Shown here piece by piece: positions 49,600 to 59,200 of a stretch of 64,000 bases of DNA. The first letter of the stretch is position 1; each line of letters starts with the position of its first letter. Where the stretch lies: positions 1 through 64,000 of the forward strand of contig JAJDCR010000089.1 of NCBI GenBank assembly GCA_029260735.1, given 5' to 3'. A program made the position numbers and the translations under genes. A model generated the notes under the pieces. The model had not been told where the DNA came from and ran no database searches. It worked only from the letters and a program-made list of their open reading frames with translations. This DNA comes from Planctomycetota bacterium (GTDB lineage Bacteria > Planctomycetota > Uabimicrobiia > Uabimicrobiales > Uabimicrobiaceae).

Positions 49600-50196
49600 A
49601 TGGAATGGTTGCAGCAGTACGAAGGATTGATCGAAGTCGCGTTTTCAACGGTCTCGTTTATTTCTATCTTGGTTGTTATCTACATGAACTATCGAGCCAA
49701 TCAAATGTCCGAGTTAGCTATAGAGGAAACTCAGCTAACCCAAGAGTTAGAAAACCGTCCTTATCTCTATTTTTATATCGAAATAACCCCCAATGGTTGG
49801 TTAAATTTTCGCATAAAAAATAAAGGGAAGGGAGTGGCCCGTAATGTCAAAGCCACGATCAATGAAGAGTTATTTTTAGCTCTAAGAGAAGGGGATACCC
49901 CCATTCAAGACATGGCAATCTTTAAACCCCTTTCTTTTCTTGCCCCTGGCTCTGAGTTTAAAGAATTTGCTCAAGCCGCCCACATCTTTTTCAAAAAGAA
50001 CGAAGGTGTTGAAAAAATGATGGGTAATATTAGCTATGAAGGTCCTGGAGGAAAAAGCTACCAAGGAAAAATTGATATCAATCTAAAATCATTTGCTAAT
50101 CGAATGCATTTTGAACCAGCAGGACTACACAGCGTTATCGAAAAATTAGAAGATTTGCTAAGAGAGTGGAAGCGGATTCAAATGATGAAGCGTTAA
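49600..50196 (+). CDS. Single-TM membrane protein A of a paralogous pair
   Basis: The 198-residue protein has one N-terminal helix (~10-28, VAFSTVSFISILVVIYMNY), a short coil, and a beta-rich domain (~55-165; YLYFYIEITPNGWLNFRIKN, GKGVARNVKATINEE). That domain reads like an Ig/CARDB-type fold. A helical tail follows. It faces the cytoplasm or periplasm depending on insertion. The next gene has the same layout and motif order (NYRxNQ after the helix, xKNxGKxxAxxxxxxI), so the two arose by duplication and may form a heteromer. AGGAG lies 12 bases before the ATG; function unknown. Confidence 0.7.
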   Translation: MEWLQQYEGLIEVAFSTVSFISILVVIYMNYRANQMSELAIEETQLTQELENRPYLYFYIEITPNGWLNFRIKNKGKGVARNVKATINEELFLALREGDTPIQDMAIFKPLSFLAPGSEFKEFAQAAHIFFKKNEGVEKMMGNISYEGPGGKSYQGKIDINLKSFANRMHFEPAGLHSVIEKLEDLLREWKRIQMMKR

Positions 50197-50210
50197 AAAG
50201 GAGAATAAAC

Positions 50211-50828
50211 TTGTTAGATTTTCTGAACCAACACGTTATTTTATTAAAAGTTATCTTGACCATTGGAACCACTGCCGCAACTATAATTTTGCTTTACTAT
50301 AACTTTCGCACAAATCAAATTGCCTCGAAAACACTAAAGCAACTCAAGGGCGCCCGAGAGAAAGAATTTTGCCCTTACTTGATTTTGGAAGTGGTTTTTG
50401 CTTCAAGATACAATGATATGGTGATCAATCTAGTCATCAAAAACAATGGTAAATCCCCCGCCCATGACATTCAGCTAAATATTGACCAAGATCTCAGTAT
50501 TTGGAATAGCCTCATCAGCGAAGAAAAATTTACATTCAAAGATATGACAATGAGCCAAATGATCGAAATGCTACCTCCGGGAGACCACTACAGCGAATGG
50601 CTAGACCGTATGGATTTGTTCTTCAAAAACAACGAAACTCCTAGATTAACTGGTAATCTACAGTACAAAGATGAAGCAGGAAATTCCTACGAATTTCCCG
50701 TAGACATTAACTTAGAACCTTACAAATACCGCGTTACTATGAGAGATAAAGGCTGGGTCGATCTTGCCCAGACCCTAGATAACTTTAAAAGAGAGTTAAG
50801 TACCGCCAACATGATGCGTCCTAGGTAA
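50211..50828 (+). CDS. Single-TM membrane protein B of a paralogous pair
   Basis: The 205-residue protein uses TTG at 50211, supported by AAAAAGGAG seven bases upstream. The open frame from 50166 lacks a site. One N-terminal helix (~9-29) is followed by YNFRTNQ, then a beta-rich domain with NLVIKNNGKSPAHDIQLNI, matching protein A. Both have an FFKNNE/FFKKNE segment before a second beta sheet. It begins 14 bp after protein A; the terminator at 50852-50895 closes the unit. Function unknown. Confidence 0.68.
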   Translation: MLDFLNQHVILLKVILTIGTTAATIILLYYNFRTNQIASKTLKQLKGAREKEFCPYLILEVVFASRYNDMVINLVIKNNGKSPAHDIQLNIDQDLSIWNSLISEEKFTFKDMTMSQMIEMLPPGDHYSEWLDRMDLFFKNNETPRLTGNLQYKDEAGNSYEFPVDINLEPYKYRVTMRDKGWVDLAQTLDNFKRELSTANMMRPR

Positions 50829-50851
50829 AACTCTTAGATCTGTGAATTTAT

Positions 50852-50895
50852 AAAAGGCCGTGGTCTTACCAAGAGGTAGATCGGGGCCTTTTTTT
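50852..50895 (+). terminator. Rho-independent terminator of the paralogous pair
   Basis: AAAAGGCC (50852-50859) pairs with GGCCTTTT (50884-50891), and the T-run extends to 50895. The stem-loop interior is further structured (GTGGTCTTACC/GGTAGATC). Confidence 0.75.
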
Positions 50896-51033
50896 ATGTT
50901 AGTCATATTGATAGCACTGCTCCGCAGTAAATACCGAAGCCTAAACCAACAAAAATTCTTTCTTCTTCGTATCTCTTTTGAAACTGGAATCTCCATTATA
51001 ATTAAAATTAAATAAAGAAAGGAACTAATCTTC

Positions 51034-51927
51034 ATGGAAACAAAATACAAACATACTCAATTCGGAACGGTAACAGTAAGTGCTCTACTCTTAGGTTTTA
51101 CTTTAACTCTCTATGTTCTTTACTTCGCTAATATAGGAACTTCAGGCCTAGGGGTAGGTGCTGCTCTGGGGATTTTTTTGATAACGACTTTTGCTTCCCT
51201 TACTATTGAGATCTCTTCAGAGAAATTGCGTTTCTTTTTTGGATGGGGTTTAATCGGAAGCAAATATGATTTAGCGGGCATTCAAGCGACAGAAGTCGTG
51301 AAAAATCCATGGTACTATGGTTTTGGTCTTCGTTTAACTCCTGAGGGATGGTTATATAATGTTTCAGGCCTAAAGGCGGTTCTTGTTACATTTAAAGACG
51401 GCAAAAAAATACGTCTGGGGACAGATGAGCCCGACAAATTAAAAGAGACATTGGATTCTCTTATCGAGCCAGAGACGAATTGGACAGATGAGAGCAAAGC
51501 AGGTAAAGGATTTGGGATTATAGTGGGCGTGGTGATATTCTTTTTTGTTTTATTTGGAACCATTGGGGGATTTTTGATCTACAGTGAGCAAGAACCCAAC
51601 ATTGTAGTAAATACCGAATTTATGGAAATTGATGGTCTCTATGGAGAAAAATTGCCTTTAGATAAAATAACGAAGGTCGAGCTTCGGACATCTATGCCCA
51701 CAATATTAGCGAAAACGAACGGCTACGATTCGTTTTCGGCAGTTAGAAAAGGGGGTTTTCGTTTAGAGGAAATAGGTGTGGGAAAACTCTTTATTCTCTC
51801 CAAGGAAGGACCTTTTTTGTTCTTGTTTTTAGAAAATGAATATCGAGTTATCAATTTCCCAGAAGCTAAAAAAACAAAAGACTTGTACCAAAAAATATTG
51901 GATCAGAAAGCTCCTTCTGAAAATTAA
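51034..51927 (+). CDS. Membrane protein with bacterial PH-like domains
   Basis: The 297-residue protein has two N-terminal helices (~12-32 and 38-55), then a PH-type beta region (YYGFGLRLTPEGWLYNVSG, AVLVTFKDGKKIRLGTDEPD). A third helix (~155-178, GIIVGVVIFFFVLFGTIGGF) precedes a second beta domain (MEIDGLYGEKLPLDKITKVELR, GVGKLFILSKEGPFLFLFLE), which looks like the bPH_5-type PH domain. Such proteins are poorly characterised membrane-associated scaffolds. AAAGGAAC precedes the ATG. Its stop overlaps the convergent sulfatase-like gene by four bases. Confidence 0.72.
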   Translation: METKYKHTQFGTVTVSALLLGFTLTLYVLYFANIGTSGLGVGAALGIFLITTFASLTIEISSEKLRFFFGWGLIGSKYDLAGIQATEVVKNPWYYGFGLRLTPEGWLYNVSGLKAVLVTFKDGKKIRLGTDEPDKLKETLDSLIEPETNWTDESKAGKGFGIIVGVVIFFFVLFGTIGGFLIYSEQEPNIVVNTEFMEIDGLYGEKLPLDKITKVELRTSMPTILAKTNGYDSFSAVRKGGFRLEEIGVGKLFILSKEGPFLFLFLENEYRVINFPEAKKTKDLYQKILDQKAPSEN

Positions 51928-53135
51928 TCGACCACCCAATCAAATCTTTCGCGCAAGGCTTCTCTTAAAATAATATGAGGATCATTCTTTCCTTTTTGAG
52001 CTCTCAGAGAAGGGTCTTGGAAAAAACTTTTGACAACGCGAGCATTTTCGGGAATCCCAGTGCTAAAGTCGGCGATTAAAAATTCAAAGTCGTGGTTTTT
52101 TTCTCGGTAGGTACATTGGAGAATATGATTAGGATGTCCATTTTCCCACCCAGCATACATAAGAGCTGCGACATTATCTGTAAACTTTGTATTCGAAGCC
52201 ATCCGGCTATCTTCGACAAAATAAATCCGGTCGGGGTCTAAATTTTCTTCCCAAGACGAATTATCTGTGGGACGATTCTCTAGGGAAAACTTATTTAAGA
52301 TGGTCGGATGGAAATCGCGTATAGAGGTAAAGTTCCTCTGAGGAATAATGGGCTTCTTGGTGTTATCTTTAAATAAAGCCCACTGTAAGCATCCACGAGG
52401 GTCAATTTTCTTCATGTATTTTTGAGAAAAATCGCCGTGGTCGGAAAATAGCCAAAAAATGGCATTTTCTTCGTCCCAATTCCAAAAGTTCAAAAATTCC
52501 TCTAGTTGCTTTTGGGCTATATCTTTTTTCTTATTAATACGCGCAGCGCTGTGATGCTGGTGGTACATAACAAAATATAAGGTATTTTCTCCTGACTGAG
52601 ACTGAATTTCCCGGATAGAGTTTTTTTGATCTTCTATGTATTGGGTATCTTCTCCTAGGACAATGTTAATAACTTCCTCGTCGTCGTAGTTTAAGGGACG
52701 ATTGTATTTCTCGCAGAAATAATCTCGAAACTGATACACCCGGTCAGAATCGACCCAGCGATTCCAGAGATCTTCTTCTCCCATATTATAGATTTTTACC
52801 TTCCAGTTTGCCTGAATAAATTTACGGACAAACATTTGCTCTCGCCAAGGCCACTCAATGCGATCTCTGGGAGTTCCATCATCTAAGTACCCAGCAGGAG
52901 TATGGTATTTTTTGCCTGTGTAGTATCCAATCCCATGCTCTTCCAAATCAGATAGCTGCTGTCCTGTTAACATCGAAAAAAGAGTGGTTTGAGTGAAGTA
53001 CTGGGTTATCTGATAAAAAAAATGGGCACCTTTTTTCTCTGCTAATTCTTTCCAGGCGGGATTTAAAACAGCAGTATCGGCTAAAAGACAATAGATTTTT
53101 GTTCCTTTACGAGAAGAGGATTTCTTTTTGCTCAT
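51924..53135 (-). CDS. Sulfatase/alkaline phosphatase-superfamily protein
   Basis: The 403-residue protein has a basic, signal-less N-terminus (MSKKKSSSRKGTK) and the start KIYCLLADTAVLNPAW, where metal-binding Asp is expected. A possible Thr nucleophile lies in TQTTLFSMLTG, comparable to phosphoethanolamine-transferase-type members. WLFSDHGDFS is the diagnostic second metal site. No Cys/Ser-x-Pro-x-Arg sulfatase signature is present, so true sulfatase activity is unlikely. It follows the NRPS gene by 90 bp on the same strand and may modify its product or a phospho-intermediate. That link is inferred from position only. Confidence 0.75.
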   Translation of the reverse strand: MSKKKSSSRKGTKIYCLLADTAVLNPAWKELAEKKGAHFFYQITQYFTQTTLFSMLTGQQLSDLEEHGIGYYTGKKYHTPAGYLDDGTPRDRIEWPWREQMFVRKFIQANWKVKIYNMGEEDLWNRWVDSDRVYQFRDYFCEKYNRPLNYDDEEVINIVLGEDTQYIEDQKNSIREIQSQSGENTLYFVMYHQHHSAARINKKKDIAQKQLEEFLNFWNWDEENAIFWLFSDHGDFSQKYMKKIDPRGCLQWALFKDNTKKPIIPQRNFTSIRDFHPTILNKFSLENRPTDNSSWEENLDPDRIYFVEDSRMASNTKFTDNVAALMYAGWENGHPNHILQCTYREKNHDFEFLIADFSTGIPENARVVKSFFQDPSLRAQKGKNDPHIILREALRERFDWVVD

Positions 53136-53225
53136 GTTTTTTTCTAACTTTCCCTTTAGTTGCGACTATTATCATCAATACTATCATCATCAATACTATC
53201 ATCGGCATTCATCTACATTGACTCT

Positions 53226-56200
53226 CTAATCATCTAAATATTTTTCTAAAATTTTTCGACAATCATCGAGATGCCAAGTGATCGAAGTTAAGTGGTTTCC
53301 TGGAATCTTCTCAAAATGAATCTCGGAAGATAGCCTCTGCCAATCGTCTTTATTTAAATAATCAAAGGTTTCTTCGTTTAAAAGCACAACGACAGGTACC
53401 TTTAAGGAAGAAGGAAAGTAAGTGGCCGTGGCTTTACTATACGAGTCTGTCAGATAGATGCGATATTCTTTTTCTTCTAGATGCTCTTTATTTTTAAAAA
53501 TCTCAAGTCTTCGAAAACGTTTTTTTGTCCATTTTTTATTTGAACGAGAAGAGTTTTTGAAATAGAGAAGATAAAATTCTTTCCATTTTTTTTCAGAAAA
53601 ACCAAACAAATTTCCAAGAAAAGAAACTCCTTTATATAACAAAAAATAGTCTCTTTTAATAGCGGGAGGATCAATTAAGAAAACTTTTTTTACTTGTTTT
53701 CCTCGCTTAGTTAAATTTTTGGCCACCTCCCAAGCAACATAGGCTCCATTGCAAAAGCCACCTATATAAAAAGGGCCGTCAATGAGATCTTCTAGTAAAG
53801 AAGCGTATTCTATTGCCATAGCCTCAATACTACCGGGTATTTCTCTAGAAATAATCCCATGAGGACAAAGAGTGTAAAAAGGACGTTGAGGCTCTAAATT
53901 TTGGGCTAATTTTATAGAATAAAAACCCAGCCCATTAAAATCTCCATGAAAGAAAAAAAGAGGGATTCTTTCTGGATCAGAAGTTACCTGAGTGATAGCC
54001 TCAGGAGTATAGTGATTTTTTTTAATAAGAGTGGAGAGTTTTTGGATTGTGGGAGACTGAATAAATTCCCATAGCGGAATATCTAAAGACAAGGTGCTAT
54101 TTATTTTCTCTAGCATTATAGAGGCCTCTAGAGAAGAACCACCAAGAGCAAAAAAGTCGTGCTCAATATTTAGTGTTTTTTGCTTCAGAGTTTCTTTCCA
54201 AATTTCAACTACAGTATACTGAAGAGGGTCTTCGGGGACTTTTAGTTTTTGTTTCAGTTGTTCAGAAGTGAAAGAGACAAGTAGTTCTTCTAATTTTTCT
54301 TTGTCAATAAGATTTTCTTGGCGAGGAAGTTGATTGAGCTTCACAAAAAACGTCGGAATAGGAGGCCAAGAAAATTTTTGCAGAAGCTTACCTAAATCGA
54401 GAATCTCCTCTGAAAAATCGGAGTTTAAAACAAGGCAAATGATGAGTTCCTTCTCTATGTCTCCTCGAATTAGGACTCCAGCCTCCTCAATTTTATCTTG
54501 CTCAGACAAGAGATTTTCAAGCAGAGATACATCTACCTCAATTCCCTGAACAAGAGGCCCTATTCTTTCTCTACTATTTTCTTCGTAAAAAGAAGAGAGA
54601 GGAGCTTTTGCATCAAGAAAGCATTTTTCTAGAATAAACTCTATTCGAGAAATTAGACCTTCTATTCTTGAAGATGAAAAAAGATTAGAGTTATAGATTA
54701 GTTCTAATTTCCAATCATTTTCTTGTTCTTTAGAAACGAGCAGAGAAATGTCAAAGGGATTCATTGGCAAAGAAAGCTCTACCGGAGTCTTTTCTAAAAA
54801 GGAGTAGCTTGTTTTATCTAGATATTGACAAAAAAACTGCGCAATAGGAAAGCGGCCAGGAATACGAGGAGGGTTTATCATTTCGACAAGTTGCAAAAAA
54901 GACCAGTTAGCATAGTTTTTTGCTTCTTCAAGGTTTCTTTGAGTAGCAGATAAAAATTCTTCCATTGAGATATCTTTTTTCACTTGGCCAAATAAAGGAA
55001 CCAGGTTAGCGTAGTTTCCCAAAAATTTTTCCTTTATCGAGGAAAATTCTGCCGCCACTATAATGTCCTCTCGTCCACTTTCTTCACTCAAAACAATCTG
55101 GAAAATCCCCATAAATAGAGTGAGAGGATCAATAGATTTCTTTTCGCAAAAATCTTGGATTTGAGAAGAGAGCTCTGAAGAAAAAGTCCTTTCTTCTTTA
55201 TCTTTATGAAAAACCGTTTCCCTAGTGCGTTCATAATCACTAGAAATTTCAAGGAAAGACGTCCAGTTTTTTGATTTCTCTAGCCAATATTGGCGGCTCT
55301 TTTCTTCCTCTCGATTCTGTTGTTCCTCAACATAGTTTTTGTAGTGTGAATGCTCTGGAATTTCTTGCTCGATCTTTTTTATCTTTTCTGTCTTCCCTAT
55401 CTTTTCTGTCTTCCCTATTTTTTCTGTTTTTTTTGTTTTTGAAGATAAATTTTGATAACAAGTTTGACAGAGCTCTAAAAAATAACGGATAGTTTCTTGG
55501 TCAAAGGCTCTTTGATGAAAAATAATTAAGAGTAAGTTCTCTGATTCCATATTTTGAACAATTACTTTAAAGGACGAACTCAAGTCATAATCAGATTTTT
55601 CCTTTTCTATCCACTCACTGATTTCTTTATGAACAATAGGGATTTCTCTTTCCTCCCAGAAAGTTTCTCTTCCATTTCGAGGAATAACTTGGAGCAACTC
55701 TCCTTCAAAAAAGACACAACGACTTTGAATATAACTATGCTTCTGAGCAATTACATAAAGAGCTTTTTGGAGAGCAAAAAGATCTATTTTTTGCGGAATT
55801 TTATAGACGATACTTCCTATTTGACTTGTGTTTTTCGGATAAAAAGATTGGAAGAGCCAGATCTGTTTTTGCTGGTAAGAAGTGGGGGCAACCGTATCAT
55901 CAGGATTTTTTTTGAGAGAATGAGGCCAAGAGGGGAACAGGTTTTTTTTGGGTTTTGTTACAGCCTTTTGTCCTTCTATATATTTAGCAAAACCTTTAAT
56001 AGTAGGTGATTCAAACAATAGAATTAAAGGGAGTTTCTCTCTCAATTCCTGTTCTATTTTTGTCATGACTTGGATTGCCAGGAGTGAGTGTCCGCCCAGA
56101 TCAAAAAAATTATCGTAAACTCCTATGCCTTCGATTTTCAAAACTTGTCCCCAGATATTCGCAAGTTTTATTTCAACTTCTGTTTTTGGTTTTTCCCAAC

Positions 56201-59200
56201 TAGTGCTCATTTTAGACGTAAGTTTTATTGAGTCTAAAGCCCTTCGATCTATTTTTCCATTGGCTGTTAAAGGCAGTGTATCCATAGACACCAACAAAGA
56301 AGGGATCATATAATCAGGAAGATGCTCTCGTAAATACTCACGAATACTACTATCATGAAGTGTTTCTTTGGGGTTCTTAGGCATATAATATGCAATTAAA
56401 TAGTTTTCCTTATTTTGATTTTGCCTGGATAACACGACTGTATTTTCAATCTCTTGATGCTTCTTTAAAACGGTCTCTACTTCACCACAAGCAACATTAA
56501 AACCCCTAATGCTCACGATATCGTCTTTACGACCTAAAAATATTATTTCTCCTTCGAATGTATATTTCCCCATATCTCCTGTTTTATACATTCTTGCGTC
56601 TTTTGCTTGTGAAAAAGGATTGTTAATAAACTTTTCTTTTGTTAGCTCATTGTTTAAATAACCCCGAACTACTTGAGATCCTGCTAAGCATATTTCGCCA
56701 GCCACTCCCAGGGGAACGATTTGTAAGTTGTCGTCTAAAATAAAAACTTCTACATTAGTAATCGGTTGTCCTAGAGGAAGAACTTCGTATTGTAAATCTT
56801 TTTTGCTTACAGGGTGCACTAAGACCCCAACACTGGTTTCAGTAGCCCCATATTGATTATAAATTTGGCAGTCCTCTATTTTTAATATTTCTTCGAGAGC
56901 TCTGCGGTATGTCGCTTCCGCCACTAATATCAAAGTTTGTCTGGGGCGTATCTCTTTCGAAAAACTTAGAAGAGTCATCAAGTGAGAAGGAGCTATTTTC
57001 ATATAATCGATTTTCTCAGCCTGAAAATACTCTCGTAACTTGGGTGGGTCCAAAAGAGATTTTTGAGAAAACAGATGCACTTTTCCTCCCGTTAGAATAG
57101 CAGGAAAGTATAAAGACATTCCCGCATCAACTGTAAAAGGTTGGAATACAGCATAGCCAGATTTTTCAGATTTTTCTGTAATCTGGTACCGTTTCATCAC
57201 AGCAAGAATACCGTTTTTTAGATGCCGATGTTCGACAAGTACTCCTTTGGGCTTTCCCGTAGAGCCCGAAGTAAAAAGACAGTAGGCCAAGCTTTCTTCT
57301 TTTTTTCGCCTGAAAATATCTTCTCGTGATTCTAGAAAAATTACTCTTTCTTCTAAATCCAAGCAGATGAGCTCACCTTTTTCTTCCAGGAAGAATTTTT
57401 CTTGGTGCTCTTCTGTTGTTATAATTATGGGGAGTTGTAAATCGTCTAGCATCAAATGCAAACGTTTTTGAGGATGCTCTGGATCTAGAGGAACAAAAGC
57501 TCCTCCCGCTTTCATCGTCGCTAAAATGGCGATAAAAGTTACTAGGGGATTATCAAAAGCAATTCCGACCAGAGTTTCTTCTTTTACTCCTTTTTTCGCT
57601 AGGTAATGGGCTAACTGATTGCTTTGTTCATTAAGTTGCTCGTAAGTTAATGACTTCCCTGCATAGACTACTGCTAAATCCTGGGGAGTTTTGTTCGCCT
57701 GAGCAATAAACATTTCCTCAATCGTTCGCTCTTCCTTAAAATTGTGCTTGTGGCTTTCTGTCGAGCAGAGCACTTTCCTTTTTTCTTTGTCCGTTAAGAT
57801 TTCAAAGTGGCTAATTTTTTCTTGAGGATTTGCGATAATATCTTGGACTAAGTTTTGATAGTGCTCGGCCATTTGGGCTATAGTCTCTTGCTTAAACAAT
57901 GTATTGTTGTAGCAAAAATGTAACTGAACCTGATCCTTTACTTTTATATATAAAGTTAGGTCAAATTTAGAAAACTGGACAGAGCAAGGAAAGTCAGAAG
58001 CAACAATTCCTTTTAGTTGTTCTTCCACTCCCTCTAAGTCTAACATGTTAAAGAAAACTTGAAAAAGAGGATTTCGACTCGTATCTCTAGGAGGATTTAA
58101 TACCTCCACTAATCGCTCAAAAGGATAGCTTCGGTGTTCGTAAGCATTAATCCATACCTGACGAACTTCTGCCAGAGCCTCAAGAAAGGAAAGTTCCTGA
58201 GAAAGATCTATTCTCAAAGCTAAATTATTAATAAAAAAACCAACTAGGCCCTCAAGCTCTTGCTGGTCACGGTTGGCAACAGGAATACCAATAACAATAT
58301 CTTTTTGGCCGCTATAACGATTAAGTAGAATGTGAAAAGCCGTCAACAAGACCATAAAGACAGTGGCGCTGTTTTCTTGGGAAATATTTTTTATTTGGGC
58401 AAATAGCCCCTCATCAAAAATAGAATAAACATTACCCGCACTGTGCTTTTGCATTTTTGGTCTGGGCTGATATGTAGGAAGATGAAGGGTAGGAATAGTC
58501 CCCGAAAATCTTTCCTTCCAAAATAATTCATGCTCTTTAAAGAAAGGCTGCTGGAGTAATTTTTGCTGCCAAATGCTGTAGTCAGAATATTGAATAGAAA
58601 GAGGAGAGAAGGTAGGTTCTTCCTTTTCTAAGAGAGCATTGTAAGCTAAAACCAATTCTTTCCAAAGAATCGACATGGACCAACCATCGCTAATAATATG
58701 GTGTATAGTTAAAACGAGGATGTACTTTTCTTCTTCCCACTTTATCAATGCTGCTCGCACTAAAGGATCTTTTTCCAAATCAAAAGCTTTTTGAGTTTCT
58801 CTATCAATAGCTTCATTTATCTTTTCTTTTCGCTCTGATTTGTCATATACCGTAAAATCTAAACAAGATAAATCCAAGTTCAAAGAAGAGATTATTTTTT
58901 GAGAAGGTATCCCTTCCTCCTCAAAAAACTGAATTCTTAGAGACTGTTGACGCTTTAAGATAGCATTAAAAGCCTCTTTTAGATTATTTATATCCAATCT
59001 TCCTAGGAAAAGTTTAGCCCAAAACATGTTGTAGGAAGGATTTTCCGGCTCCAGTTTAGACAAGAACCATAGTCTTTTTTGGACTAGAGAAAGAGGATAT
59101 TTTTCCTGTTCTATCCTGGGGATAATATCTATTTTATGGTTATCTTGCTCTAAATAATTTGCGATCCCTTCTATCGTAGGATATTCGAAAATTAAATGAA

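Noticed and set aside
49542..49823. Alternative plus-strand frame overlapping membrane protein A
   Set aside because: It has no ribosome-binding site and its translation is shadow-like. The 49600 frame has a membrane helix and a paralogue.
53156..53212. 18-residue acidic open frame (ADDSIDDDSIDDNS) between the NRPS and sulfatase-like genes
   Set aside because: It is produced by a short ATC repeat, has no ribosome-binding site and no stop-start coupling. Treated as spacer.
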